Of a DNA stretch of 34,960 nt, positions 7,955 to 17,671 are shown in pieces (the first letter of the stretch is position 1; each line of letters opens with the position of its first letter). The DNA is from Cryomorphaceae bacterium (GTDB taxonomy: Bacteria; Bacteroidota; Bacteroidia; Flavobacteriales; Crocinitomicaceae). The notes below the pieces were generated by a model, which saw nothing but the letters and a program-made list of their open reading frames with translations, was not told the DNA's origin and did not search any database. Location of the stretch: assembly GCA_021298235.1 (NCBI GenBank), contig JAJTDX010000019.1, positions 1 to 34,960 on the forward strand, read 5' to 3'. Made by a program: the position numbers and the translations under genes.

Positions 7955-8724
7955 ATATTTTTAATTTTCAAAAATCGATGGTTTATAAAATCAATTATTG
8001 ATCTCACATATTTTGATTTTGTATTCCAATAAAATTCCTCCACAAGACCATTAATGAGTATAGATTCTTTATCGATACTGATAGCATGCTCTTCCAAGAA
8101 ACGAAGTGCCTTTCTAGTTAGTTTTCCCTGAATTACGGCATTGGAATAGTTAAAAGGAAACTCTTCAGAGCTAATAACTAATATTTCTTCTTTAAATGCT
8201 TCAGATCGTTTTGACGCATTCAGTTCGAACTCCCATGGTGTTTCACCAATTTTCAAGAGTTGTTTTAAATATGAGGTCTTCCAAATAGCACCTTGCGTTG
8301 ATATTCGATAATCCTGATCAGATGAATGTGTTTTAAAATATGTAAAGTTTGAAGGTTTATCTCCACCAGGGATTGGGGCTAAACGTACACAACCTACATT
8401 TTCATTATCGAGAGCCGTCTTTAAGCAGAAATCGAATAGCTTCTTGTTAGTAGCAGCATGAAAGAAAAAGTCTTCCAGAAGAATGACGATGTAGGGTTCA
8501 TCAATTTCTTTCAAGGCGATTAATACGTTCTCAGACCACGAATGAGGATTGTGAGGAAGATTGGTATTGATGGTTCTGATACCTTCTTCATTCGCAGAAA
8601 ACGTTTCCGTTAAATGGAATTTTTTTGAAAATATTTCTTTGTTGAATTTGTCAAGTAGGACATAATAGGGTCTCCAGTAGGGTTGATACTTGTCACTCGA
8701 GATTGTTAAAAGTGGTATTTTCAT
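7951..8724 (-). CDS. Hypothetical cluster protein, glycosyltransferase-like
   Basis: This 257-residue protein has no signal peptide or membrane segments. It starts with a hydrophobic strand (MKIPLLTISSD) and has VILLEDFFF (about residues 80-88), placed like the acidic metal site of GT-A enzymes. It also has CVRLAPIPGG and, later, GAIWKTSYLKQLLKIGETPWEFE, which resembles the acceptor-side part of GT-A folds. I do not recognise a named family. Position inside the glycosyltransferase run, with a 4-nt overlap to the next gene, supports a sugar-transfer role (inference). Confidence 0.6.
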   Translation of the reverse strand: MKIPLLTISSDKYQPYWRPYYVLLDKFNKEIFSKKFHLTETFSANEEGIRTINTNLPHNPHSWSENVLIALKEIDEPYIVILLEDFFFHAATNKKLFDFCLKTALDNENVGCVRLAPIPGGDKPSNFTYFKTHSSDQDYRISTQGAIWKTSYLKQLLKIGETPWEFELNASKRSEAFKEEILVISSEEFPFNYSNAVIQGKLTRKALRFLEEHAISIDKESILINGLVEEFYWNTKSKYVRSIIDFINHRFLKIKNI

Positions 8725-8735
8725 AAATGTTTGAG

Positions 8736-9797
8736 TTAATTTAGTAATTTAATCAATGCACGTTCGAATATTGCCGGTTCGAGTGTAAATCCTCCCTCTG
8801 GATAACATCCCAGTCCGGACAGTTTACCACCCAATATCATGTTATACTCGATCCCCAAACTGTTTGAAAGCCAATAGTACTGTCCCGCGATGCGGTTTTC
8901 TGGACAAATTTCCAAAAACCGAAGCTCTTTTGGTGCGAAAAGAATATTCGTATTACCTGCACCATGTATGCTCACTAAATAAGCGGTTTCCTGAAAAAAT
9001 CGGATCTGCTCCTCAAAGGACAATAATGCGGTATCAATTATCTCGAAACCATTTTCTATCAAGATGGGCACGAGTTCTTTGAAATTCGCTATATATCGAC
9101 CGGAAGTTCTGCTTCGGTTCAAAAATACTTTTCGGAATGGTTTCTCATGTTTTTGAGGGAGAATGGCTTTTCGCAATAATTGAAAATAATCTGGGTCGTA
9201 GGGAAGGGGTTTCAATAAATAGACCTTGTTGCATTGGATGTATTGTCCCTTCTGTTGAATAAAGAAGTGTAGTCCTTTTAATAAGGTTGTCTGTAAAAAA
9301 ATATATTGAAAGTAGGACTTGTCGTACACTTCACACTGGATGATTAGCGGTAGATGATCTAAGCCTTTTTTTCTGATGAGCCAGATCTTGGTTATCACAT
9401 CACTGAAAAAATGAAAATAATTATTGCCAACCTGGCCGTCAAACAGAACGCATTCTTCAAGGTAGGAAGTCTTCCGTATTTGACTTTTTATAAACCTAGG
9501 CAGCGAGGGTATTGTTCCTGAATAGAACATGGAAGCGGTCAACAGTTTACGGGGGCGTCTCAAACAATAGGAAAAGTCGGGTTCGATGGTGACCCGTTTA
9601 AATAAACCAACACTTTCTGTATGAAAGTAAGTGGTGTTATCATAAGTGAGTGAATCATTGATACGTTGATCTTCAAAGCTTGGAACGAGATGGTAGAAGG
9701 GTTTTAATTTCCTTATTTCAAAGAATTTGTCAGGCGATTCAGTTGAATGGAGCCAGAATTTGTCGGCAATCTTTTTTAACGTGTTTTTTGTGAACAT
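8736..9797 (-). CDS. GT61 (DUF563) glycosyltransferase
   Basis: This 353-residue protein carries the hallmarks of GT61/DUF563: NYFHFFSD (126-133), LNRSRTSGR (226-234), the EEQIRFFQETAYLVS segment and HGAGNTN (278-284), followed by a strand ending in EICPEN. Bacterial members act in capsule and O-antigen assembly in the cytoplasm. The length is typical and the gene looks intact. It is separated from the upstream GT4 by about 40 bp and from the downstream gene by 11 bp, so it belongs to the same transcription unit. Confidence 0.87.
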   Translation of the reverse strand: MFTKNTLKKIADKFWLHSTESPDKFFEIRKLKPFYHLVPSFEDQRINDSLTYDNTTYFHTESVGLFKRVTIEPDFSYCLRRPRKLLTASMFYSGTIPSLPRFIKSQIRKTSYLEECVLFDGQVGNNYFHFFSDVITKIWLIRKKGLDHLPLIIQCEVYDKSYFQYIFLQTTLLKGLHFFIQQKGQYIQCNKVYLLKPLPYDPDYFQLLRKAILPQKHEKPFRKVFLNRSRTSGRYIANFKELVPILIENGFEIIDTALLSFEEQIRFFQETAYLVSIHGAGNTNILFAPKELRFLEICPENRIAGQYYWLSNSLGIEYNMILGGKLSGLGCYPEGGFTLEPAIFERALIKLLN

Positions 9798-9838
9798 AAA
9801 TCTTTTCCTACTCAGTCGTTTTAATTTTTCTTTTTTAA

Positions 9839-11014
9839 CTATTTAAAATATTTCTTCAACGTGTCGGTAATTGCTCGAGATACTTCACTACCCTTTGCTT
9901 CAAAGGTATTCTTTTTCAATGCACGAAATCTTGCCGATTGAGAAAGTTGGATCCGTAGTTTCTCATCAGATAATAGTCGTATGATTTGTTTTGAGGTTTC
10001 CAAAACATTCCCCTCCGGTACAACCAAACCAGTTTCATCTTGAAAAACAGCTTCTTTCAGCCCTCCATTATCTGAAACGATGGATGTTTTACCACAAAAA
10101 GCAGCCTCAATTACAGCAATTCCAAATCCTTCATAGTCACCATTAAAATTTACACTCGTCATGGTAAATAATTCACAAGCATTCATCCATAATAACACTT
10201 CTTCTTCATGCACCAATCCCGGAAATAATATGTGCTCTTCGACATTTAATTTCTGGGCCAAATCGATAAATTTCTCTTTTAATGACGGCGTTCCAATAGC
10301 AACATAAAGTATGTTTGGAATAGATTTTTTTATTGATGGTAGAGATTCAATAACGATTCTTTGTCCTTTTCGTTCAGATAATGAACCTACAGTAAGAATA
10401 ATCCTCCGATTTTCTATACCCTTCTGCTTTTTAAATTCGTTCACTTTTTCCTCATCGATAATTCTGAAGAAACGATCATTTGCTGGATTGTGAATGACTT
10501 TGATTAGTTCTGGTTTAATTCCCTGTTGGATAACAATTTTTCTTGTGTGTTCACTTATTGCAATAAGCAGGTTAGATCGCCCGTAGGTCCACTTATTTAT
10601 GCGTAAATCGTATTTTGATGTAATTTGAGTAAATTCTGTTCCGTGACCAATGGTAATTAATGGAATGCGGGTCATGAAAGAAATCAATGCTGCGAACCAG
10701 ACAGGATGTCTACCTGATCCAATAATGATATCCGGTTTGAATCTCTTAGTGATCCGATAACAGTAACATATTTTCTTGAGAAGAGCAAGCTTATTAGGTG
10801 CAGATGGTAATCGGTAAATTGGAAAACCTTCTTTTTTTGAATATTCAGTTATTTGAGAATCTGAACACTGGAGGTAGAATTCAGAAAGAACACAAAATTC
10901 GAAATTCGAATGTCTTAAGGTGTCTACAAGAAAGTGAGAATGTGATAAAATTCCCCCTCCCTGAGCAGGAGGGAAGTCTGTTGTGAACATTAGTATTTTA
11001 CTCGCCTTTGACAT
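9839..11014 (-). CDS. Glycosyltransferase, GT4 family
   Basis: This GT-B enzyme of 391 residues starts MSKASKILMFTTDFPPAQGG, with the glycine-rich acceptor loop of GT4 proteins. The C-terminal domain has ILTVGSLSERKGQRIVIESL and NGDYEGFGIAVIEAAFCGKTSIVSD (quoted in two parts because of length: EGFGIAVIEAA is the E-x7-E type donor site). I prefer the ATG at 11014 over the upstream one at 11065, because the extra 17 residues do not fit the family start. The gene overlaps the end of the FkbM pseudogene by 17 nt. Confidence 0.87.
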   Translation of the reverse strand: MSKASKILMFTTDFPPAQGGGILSHSHFLVDTLRHSNFEFCVLSEFYLQCSDSQITEYSKKEGFPIYRLPSAPNKLALLKKICYCYRITKRFKPDIIIGSGRHPVWFAALISFMTRIPLITIGHGTEFTQITSKYDLRINKWTYGRSNLLIAISEHTRKIVIQQGIKPELIKVIHNPANDRFFRIIDEEKVNEFKKQKGIENRRIILTVGSLSERKGQRIVIESLPSIKKSIPNILYVAIGTPSLKEKFIDLAQKLNVEEHILFPGLVHEEEVLLWMNACELFTMTSVNFNGDYEGFGIAVIEAAFCGKTSIVSDNGGLKEAVFQDETGLVVPEGNVLETSKQIIRLLSDEKLRIQLSQSARFRALKKNTFEAKGSEVSRAITDTLKKYFK

Positions 11015-11743
11015 TCGAAATAAGCTTGCAGTATATATTATAATATGGTTGATCTGATATTTCAATGAACCGCTTCATTTCATCATACTCAAGCCAATTT
11101 CTGCTTATCAAGCCGTAATCATAGCCATAATTAAATTTATAATTTTCACTAAGTTCATGAATTAACTCTAAGCATTGAATTGTTTCACTCCTTTTTATAG
11201 AAAGATTGGCCTCAAATGATAAATTTTGAACTAAAATAAATAGACTCCGTAATACGGATAACTCGTGACCCTCGACATCAATTTTTATGAAATCCGGGAC
11301 ACCCCATCTTTTAATTTCATTTTCTAATGTTGTTACTTGAACATCATACGACTTTGAGATATTTAAATTTTCCTTTTGATTTTTATCGATTGTATTTAGA
11401 CCAGATCCCTCATTTACTAAAAAAAACTCTGTAAATCCTGATTTGTCACTAACGGCATTAGGTACAAGAGTAAAATGAGAATTTCTGTAAAATCTATGAT
11501 TTAGAAAATTTATATTGGATTTGTCAGGCTCAAAGGCTATAACTTTTTTCGCAACTTTCAAAAAAACAGCAGATTATCTCCATGGTTTGCTCCAATATCA
11601 AAAATTAGATCTCTTTTTTCAAGGAGCTTGATGTAAAACACAACTTCATTTCTGAATTCAGAATTGCTTTGTCTGCCCTTTACATGTTTTAAATGAAAAT
11701 AAATCTTGTACAAATAACTTGATTTAACCCAGTTGAAACTCAT
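10998..11743 (-). pseudogene. FkbM methyltransferase split by a homopolymer frameshift
   Basis: The N-terminal part (11743-11558, 61 codons) ends in the SAM strand LIFDIGANHGDNLLFF and then TGA. The C-terminal part (11561-10998) continues KVAKKVIAFEP, VTTLENEIKRWGVPDFIKIDVEGHE. Together they make a normal FkbM protein of about 248 residues. The break is in a run of seven T on the coding strand (11560-11566 as A on +); eight T would restore DNLLFFLKVAKKVIAFEPD. A TTG overlapping the TGA could allow re-initiation, but it would separate the two halves of one domain. Slip-prone tract, pseudogene and sequencing error are all possible. Confidence 0.85.
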
Positions 11744-12660
11744 GACGGTTTATTTTGATATTCTTGTGGTATACTGAAAGTAAAAAGTGAAGCGAGGCAG
11801 AATAGACGATGTTTCAATTGTTCATTTCTAAAATCTAAAATAATAGATTTGAGTAAATATATAATTGCGCTGATATAATGTTCCTTATACATATGAAACC
11901 TTGCTATATTAAAAAGACAGTTACTTAATATTTTTTTTCGAATTCTTTTATTTACTTTCAAACCTGTAGAATGAGAGAAAATATAACGTAAAGTTGACAA
12001 TTGTTCTTTTGCTGAATTGGATTTTTTAAGGTTAATAGACCTTTCATCGTGTTCCACAATAACTGTCTGGAAAGAGTCGGCAACTGGAAAAAATGTAAAT
12101 TCTTCACTAATGCGTAACCACAACTCCATATCTTCACCAATACTTATTTTTGGATTGTAATGATGCTTTAAAAAAACTTCTCTTTTCGCACATATTTGCT
12201 GGCTGAACAAGGTGTGAGAAAGAATAAAATCTGGAAGGGAAAGCTCCTTTTGAAGAGGAAAAGGAATCTTCTGTTTTTGACCATTTACTTCCTCTAATAA
12301 ACCGTCATAAAAAACAACAAGCTTATGGCCCACTTGCTCTATTTTTTTTTTCAGATTATGAAGTTTGTCAGGAAGAAAATAGTCATCACTGTCTAAGAAA
12401 CATACGTAAGATCCTTTTGCCTGAAGGATGCCATTATTTCTTGCTGCAGATCGCTCGGCATTTTCTTGATAGATATACTGAATACGTGAATCCATCTTTT
12501 TATATGCGTAAATAATTTCCTTTGTTTGGTCCGTTGAGCCATCGTCCACGATAATTAATTCCCAATTTTCAAAAGTCTGAGCAATAACACTTTCTATGGC
12601 CTTTGAAATTAGATGAGCGCGGTTGAATGTAGGAATTATAATGGAAAAATATGGATTCAT
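11740..12660 (-). CDS. Glycosyltransferase, GT2 family
   Basis: This 306-residue GT-A enzyme starts MNPYFSIIIPTFNRAHLI and has IIVDDGSTD for nucleotide binding and FLDSDDYF as the DxD metal site. I chose the ATG at 12660, since it fits the family start and forms a TGATG overlap with the upstream GT2 stop; the alternative at 12687 would lie within that gene. The C-terminal ~80 residues are basic and helical, without clear membrane segments. It overlaps the FkbM pseudogene start by 4 nt. Confidence 0.87.
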   Translation of the reverse strand: MNPYFSIIIPTFNRAHLISKAIESVIAQTFENWELIIVDDGSTDQTKEIIYAYKKMDSRIQYIYQENAERSAARNNGILQAKGSYVCFLDSDDYFLPDKLHNLKKKIEQVGHKLVVFYDGLLEEVNGQKQKIPFPLQKELSLPDFILSHTLFSQQICAKREVFLKHHYNPKISIGEDMELWLRISEEFTFFPVADSFQTVIVEHDERSINLKKSNSAKEQLSTLRYIFSHSTGLKVNKRIRKKILSNCLFNIARFHMYKEHYISAIIYLLKSIILDFRNEQLKHRLFCLASLFTFSIPQEYQNKPS

Positions 12661-13655
12661 CAATTTAGAATTGACTTTAATAACCATTTTGGTTTGTTGA
12701 CCTTTTGAACTAGCTTTTCGTCAAACAATAGTTGACTATTTCGATATGTTTTTAGTGATTCCCTGTTATAGCAATAATTTAGCCAAAGGGCTTTTACTTC
12801 TTTTTCAAGAAAAGAAATATCAAAAACCTTTTTTTGATGGTTTCCTTTTAACATTGACTCCAACAAGATTTGTATATTTTCAGAGGTTATTGAAATAGCC
12901 TTGTAATCCTCATGATTTAAGGCCTCAAACGCTTTTAATTCTTCTTGCGAACAATCTATGCCTAATAAAGAAAAAAACATTTTTCTTATTTGTTGTGAAT
13001 TCTCTAATTGAATCTTTTCATTTTGTCGAGATACACTTAAACTATGGATTCTATACTTAATTAACGACTCCTGCAAGTTATGAAATTTCCATTTAGTGGA
13101 GAGTCTAAGGTATAACTCATAATCTTCGGCATGAAGGAATTCAGAATCAAAAAGAACTTTACCCTGTTCAAATACTTCTTTTCGGATAATTAGGGATGGA
13201 TGACAAAAATGACATTGATAGAGCATTTTTAAAACGATTTCATCATGAGCCTCTTTATACTTGCAAATTGTCTCGGTCACTTCTCCAAAAGAGGTTATCC
13301 AAGTACCGCAAAGGCCAACTTTCTTGTTTTTTTCCATGAAAGCAACTTGTTTCTCAATTCGATCAATCGCACTAATGTCATCCGCATCCATACGCACAAT
13401 ATACTTTCCCTGTGAAAGCACTATTCCTTTATTTAATGTTTCGATGAGTTTCAAATTGGTTTCATTTTTTACATACCTAATTCGATTGTCTGTGTAAGAA
13501 AGAATGATCTTTTCGGTTGAATCAGTTGAACCGTCATTTATGATTAAAAATTCAAATTCTTCAAATGATTGACCTAAAATACTAATTATAGCCTCATTTA
13601 AGAATTTCTCCCCATTGTAAACGGGCATTAAAACTGTTACGAGTGGTAAATTCAT
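12660..13655 (-). CDS. Glycosyltransferase, GT2 family
   Basis: This 331-residue GT-A protein has the start LVTVLMPVYNGEKFL, nucleotide site IINDGSTD, DxD site MDADD and the acceptor-side motif HAEDYELYLRLS. It is clearly similar over its first ~230 residues to the GT2 at 15582-16619, pointing to duplication within the cluster. Overlaps of 1 nt (downstream) and 4 nt (upstream) mark it as part of a coupled series. Confidence 0.88.
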   Translation of the reverse strand: MNLPLVTVLMPVYNGEKFLNEAIISILGQSFEEFEFLIINDGSTDSTEKIILSYTDNRIRYVKNETNLKLIETLNKGIVLSQGKYIVRMDADDISAIDRIEKQVAFMEKNKKVGLCGTWITSFGEVTETICKYKEAHDEIVLKMLYQCHFCHPSLIIRKEVFEQGKVLFDSEFLHAEDYELYLRLSTKWKFHNLQESLIKYRIHSLSVSRQNEKIQLENSQQIRKMFFSLLGIDCSQEELKAFEALNHEDYKAISITSENIQILLESMLKGNHQKKVFDISFLEKEVKALWLNYCYNRESLKTYRNSQLLFDEKLVQKVNKPKWLLKSILN

Positions 13656-14590
13656 TTCCGTAAAAAATACAAGAGGTCTTTATAATATGAGAAATTTAAA
13701 GGAGCTTTCTTTATGGCTTGTAATTGGTGTCTGATAGCTAAACGTTTGTGTCCTTCATAGAATCTTCGTTTTGCTACATAAAAGTAATAATAGGAAGGAT
13801 CATCCAGAAAAGGTCTATTTAATTCATCTAGTTCTCTTTTCAATTGATTAATGTTTCCTCTTTCAAGATCATCTGTTCCAGTCTTTATGCGCTGCTCAAT
13901 AAGTCGTGTTAATATCATAAATACATTTAATTTACTGGGATTATTGGAGATATTTCCCGTCACAGAAGTTTCATTGAAGCGGTATTTGTACAAGGCATCC
14001 TCAATATTTTTAAATCTAAATTTCTCCATAATTAAATACATCCAATAATGATCTTCTGCACCCATGCGGTTGAAAAAAGTATTATACCCCCCAATTGTAT
14101 TGTATACGGATTTTCGAATCATTAGAGCGGAACCAATGAAATGAAATTTTTTAGGCATCGAATTGAAAACTTCTTCATGAGACATTGGGAAATGGGAAAT
14201 TTCAACAACTTCATCTAGGACATTAATTCGTTGAAAATTCGAACCAACGACCGCTATTTCTGAATTATGACTTAGTTCATTTACAAGAAATTCAATCCGA
14301 TTCAAGTCGCAAAGGTCATCGGAGTCCTGAAATGTAATAAATTCACCTAATGCTTCTTTCATTAATTTATTCCAAGTCTCCAAATACCCTAAGTTAATGG
14401 GATTGTGAAAACACTTTATCCTTGGATCAGAAAATTGATTAATTACTTCTTTCGTTCTATCGGTTGAAGCATCATCAGCTATCAATAATTCCAAATCGCC
14501 GTATGATTGATTTAGAATGCAGGAAATTGATTTGTCGATGTATTTTTCGGCATTATAGGCAGGCATTATGACAGAAACCAATTTCCTCAA
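13652..14590 (-). CDS. Glycosyltransferase, GT2 family
   Basis: This 312-residue GT-A protein begins MRKLVSVIMPAYNAEKYI, with LIADDASTD and the metal site FQDSDDL, followed by AEDHYWMYLI as the acceptor-side acidic motif. It overlaps both neighbours by 4 nt. It is less similar to its GT2 neighbours than they are to each other, so it probably uses a different donor or acceptor. Confidence 0.88.
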   Translation of the reverse strand: MRKLVSVIMPAYNAEKYIDKSISCILNQSYGDLELLIADDASTDRTKEVINQFSDPRIKCFHNPINLGYLETWNKLMKEALGEFITFQDSDDLCDLNRIEFLVNELSHNSEIAVVGSNFQRINVLDEVVEISHFPMSHEEVFNSMPKKFHFIGSALMIRKSVYNTIGGYNTFFNRMGAEDHYWMYLIMEKFRFKNIEDALYKYRFNETSVTGNISNNPSKLNVFMILTRLIEQRIKTGTDDLERGNINQLKRELDELNRPFLDDPSYYYFYVAKRRFYEGHKRLAIRHQLQAIKKAPLNFSYYKDLLYFLRK

Positions 14591-15597
14591 AGCTCTTTTT
14601 GAAAATATAAATTTGTCCCCCTTGGTTTCTCTACATATACTTTTCCTAAAAGTTCTCTACCTTTTTTCCAAAATGGACCAATTAGTTGTTTAGGAATTTG
14701 AAAAGCCGTTTTGATATTATTCTTCAATGAAGGTAGGTCAACCACTTCATCAATCAAAGGATAAAAAGGAAGAAAATACCATTTTAATCCATTCATTTCG
14801 GCTAAATCTATTAAACTTTTTGTAGTGAAGCAATTGATATGCTCAAGTGGTGCAACAATATTTAAAGAATCTGGGTGATTTTTCGGAGCATCCCAATTCA
14901 TTATCCTTAATTTCTCTTTAACCAGATTACCGTCGGGCACAGAAATTTTTAACAGTCCTCCCGGTTTTAGAGAACTTTCTAAAATTTGAAGCACTTCATT
15001 GGGATTAGGAATATGTTCAAAAACTTGATCCGTATTGATAAAATCAAAAGTATTTTTTCCCAGTGCATCTAAAGATAAATTCTGTATGCCATATTTTTTG
15101 GCGTGTTGAATTCTTTCATCTGATATTTCCACTCCAAACGTTTCAATACCAAAGGCTGAAGCCATTTTACACCAACGTCCCCAACCCATTCCAAAATCCA
15201 ATACTCTGAGTTCAGAAGGTTTCTTATCAAGGGTTTTACAAATTTTGTGAATCTGTTTCGATAAAGAAAAATAAAATGATAAGGAATGATTTTTCTCTAC
15301 TTCATTTTGTATTACTTCTGGGCTTATCCATTCATTGTATAGTTTCGTCATCAAAAAATTATTCGGAATGTACTTTTGATAAACCAAAGTACAATCATTA
15401 CACTCCATCAATTCGTAGAAAGTTTCTTCAAGATATTCAAGTTCAATAAATCCTTGACTATTATAAAATTCTTCAAGATATTTTTTAATTGGATCTTCAT
15501 TGAATTTCTTTCTATAAACGCTTTGACTATTATTTGAAAGACATGATGGACACTGATTTCGACTTACGAAATATTTCATTTCTAATGAATTAACCAT
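14587..15597 (-). CDS. Class I SAM-dependent methyltransferase with N-terminal zinc knuckle
   Basis: This 336-residue protein has CPSC (C16, C19) and CNDC (C66, C69), which together form a probable zinc site as in sugar C- or O-methyltransferases of the Methyltransf_13/23 type. The SAM motif VLDFGMGWGRW is at about residues 132-142, FINTDQVFEHIPNP is the post-II region and LKPGGLLKISVP the following strand. It may methylate a nucleotide sugar or a chain end. The ATG at 15597 overlaps the upstream GT2 by 16 nt; an alternative ATG at 15579 would remove the overlap. Confidence 0.82.
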   Translation of the reverse strand: MVNSLEMKYFVSRNQCPSCLSNNSQSVYRKKFNEDPIKKYLEEFYNSQGFIELEYLEETFYELMECNDCTLVYQKYIPNNFLMTKLYNEWISPEVIQNEVEKNHSLSFYFSLSKQIHKICKTLDKKPSELRVLDFGMGWGRWCKMASAFGIETFGVEISDERIQHAKKYGIQNLSLDALGKNTFDFINTDQVFEHIPNPNEVLQILESSLKPGGLLKISVPDGNLVKEKLRIMNWDAPKNHPDSLNIVAPLEHINCFTTKSLIDLAEMNGLKWYFLPFYPLIDEVVDLPSLKNNIKTAFQIPKQLIGPFWKKGRELLGKVYVEKPRGTNLYFQKEL

Positions 15598-16619
15598 GTA
15601 ATGATTGTTTTTTTTGAGAACTGTTTCAGTCTAAAGCATTTAGAAAAAATATATTTAAATATGTATTTTTTTGGCATTCGCCTCGATTCAACAAAATTAT
15701 TAAAAAATAATCCCCTTAAATAATGAATTAGGTCTTTCGAATTGATTCCCATATGAGAACTTCTATTGCATTCAATTAAATCAATGAGTTTATTTAATTT
15801 CCATATTGCATTTCCATTATATTGGAAAATTTCATTTAGTTTCTTATAATAGTCATTAGTCATTTCACTTAAATACCTATTATAAAAGTCAAAATCTTCA
15901 TCCGTTATGTTGGGAATGAAAGTTTTAATGAGGTTACGTCTTACTACTTTAACTTGTTCGTACTGGAATTCTTCATTTTTTTGACATATGCTCTCTGAAT
16001 GAACCCTATATTTTACAAGTTTATCATCCGATACACAAAATTTTCCTATGCCAATCAACCTCGTCCAAAATTCATAATCCTCAACGTGAAGATAGTGGTT
16101 CGAATAATAATAGCCATTTAACATAGATTTTCGCAACATAACCGATGTATGGTAAATGCAGTTATTAGAAAGTAATTTATACTTAATTTCATCTGATGAT
16201 AAGCTTTGTGTTCCATAAATTTCTTCATCAGGAATGAATGAAACACAAGAAGCCACTAAAATATGATCAGTATTTCTTTCCATAAATTCAACTTGCTTTT
16301 CAAGTCGTTTAGGCATGCTAATATCATCCGCATCCATTCGTGCAATGTATTTTCCTTTGGCGAGATCCAATCCTTTATTTAAACTGGCAATCAATTTCAG
16401 GTTTTGTTCATTTTTAATATATCGAATGCGCTTGTCATTATAGGATAAAATAATCTCTTCTGTCTTATCAGAAGATCCATCATTAATGATCAAAAATTCA
16501 AAATTCGTATATGTTTGATCCAGAATGGACTCAATAGCCTCACGCAGGTATTTTTCTCCGTTGTAAACGGCCATAAGTACTGTGACCAAGGGAGAGTGAG
16601 TATTACTTCGCATATGCAA
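15582..16619 (-). CDS. Glycosyltransferase, GT2 family
   Basis: This 345-residue GT-A protein contains LVTVLMAVYNGEKYL, IINDGSSD, MDADD and HVEDYEFWTRL. It is the closest relative in the window of the GT2 at 12660-13655; shared strings include NFEFLIINDGS-like and KYIARMDADDIS-like segments. The C-terminus is basic. A second ATG two codons in (16613) is an equally good start. It overlaps the acyltransferase end by up to 17 nt. Confidence 0.88.
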   Translation of the reverse strand: MHMRSNTHSPLVTVLMAVYNGEKYLREAIESILDQTYTNFEFLIINDGSSDKTEEIILSYNDKRIRYIKNEQNLKLIASLNKGLDLAKGKYIARMDADDISMPKRLEKQVEFMERNTDHILVASCVSFIPDEEIYGTQSLSSDEIKYKLLSNNCIYHTSVMLRKSMLNGYYYSNHYLHVEDYEFWTRLIGIGKFCVSDDKLVKYRVHSESICQKNEEFQYEQVKVVRRNLIKTFIPNITDEDFDFYNRYLSEMTNDYYKKLNEIFQYNGNAIWKLNKLIDLIECNRSSHMGINSKDLIHYLRGLFFNNFVESRRMPKKYIFKYIFSKCFRLKQFSKKTIITWLIH

Positions 16620-17670
16620 ACCTTGATTTCAAGTTTAAAAAAGGTTTTTCAATTATATACCACGACAGAACTGAAAAAAAGAGTGTCAAAAACAAAAAAT
16701 ACACAAACCGTAAATAAATATTCGAAAACTCAGGAATTAATATTACATCAAAAAAAGGCCATTTGAGCTGATTACTTATACATAATTCATGGAGCCAATG
16801 ATTGAAAGGATACATGAAATAATGAATGAGATAAACCCCATAACTAATTTTTCCTAGCCGGATTATTGGGGCATTACAAAAAATACGTTTAATAAGTAGA
16901 TGTTGGAAATGAATTACTAAAAAGATCAACCCCACGGCTAAAACACCTATTAAAGACAGATAATCCAGATGATTGATTAAAAGCTTGACAGACAAGATTA
17001 CCGCGAGCATGCTACCCATAAAGATCCAAACTTTTTTTATAGTATGTTGACTATGTGAACTGATGAAGGCTAAAAATGCTCCGTAACCAAAAAGATCTAT
17101 GGATCCCATGAGGTGATAATTAATCGGGTTTACAGCGATGTTTAAAATGCCCATATGAGCACTCAATCTAAAAAAAATACCTGCGGTTATAGTTAACAAG
17201 ATGAGCACAAAAATTCGATCTAATCGAATTAGAAGGATTAAAATGGGCCATATTAAATAGAACTGTTCCTCAATGGCCAGTGACCAGAAATGGATTAAAT
17301 AACCAAAATTTTGATTAGATGAATAAAAAAGGATATTCTGTGTGTAACTGGCAAAATATAATAGTTGTTGTCGAATGTCTTGAAATCCGATAAGAACTAA
17401 AATAAGAAGGAGTAAATAATAAATGGGGAAAATCCTTAGCATTCGTCGTGCCCAAAAGTTTTTCAATTGGGTTTTTACATCAAGAGAAGCGCCTTTATTT
17501 TTAAGTAAAATACCTGTAATAAGAAATCCACTTAGCACGTAGAACAGGCTGACACCGATCAATCCGTTATTGAAGAAATTCAAAAAATGATCGTTCCCCA
17601 ACCAGTGCTGTAAAAGTACAAGTAATACGGCGTAGCCTCTAAGCCCATCAAGTGCAGGTATATACTTCAT
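16603..17670 (-). CDS. Membrane O-acyltransferase, acyltransferase-3 family (OafA-like)
   Basis: This 355-residue polytopic membrane protein starts IPALDGLRGYAVLLVLLQHW, the hallmark of acyltransferase-3 proteins with its conserved His on the first membrane helix. SGFLITGILL and FWARRMLRIFPIYYL (the conserved Arg-rich helix) follow, and the C-terminus has SYGVYLIHY. About ten hydrophobic segments are visible. Such enzymes O-acetylate O-antigen sugars at the inner membrane. It lies 1 bp after the DUF288 gene. Confidence 0.9.
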   Translation of the reverse strand: MKYIPALDGLRGYAVLLVLLQHWLGNDHFLNFFNNGLIGVSLFYVLSGFLITGILLKNKGASLDVKTQLKNFWARRMLRIFPIYYLLLLILVLIGFQDIRQQLLYFASYTQNILFYSSNQNFGYLIHFWSLAIEEQFYLIWPILILLIRLDRIFVLILLTITAGIFFRLSAHMGILNIAVNPINYHLMGSIDLFGYGAFLAFISSHSQHTIKKVWIFMGSMLAVILSVKLLINHLDYLSLIGVLAVGLIFLVIHFQHLLIKRIFCNAPIIRLGKISYGVYLIHYFMYPFNHWLHELCISNQLKWPFFDVILIPEFSNIYLRFVYFLFLTLFFSVLSWYIIEKPFLNLKSRFAYAK

Positions 17671-17671
17671 T

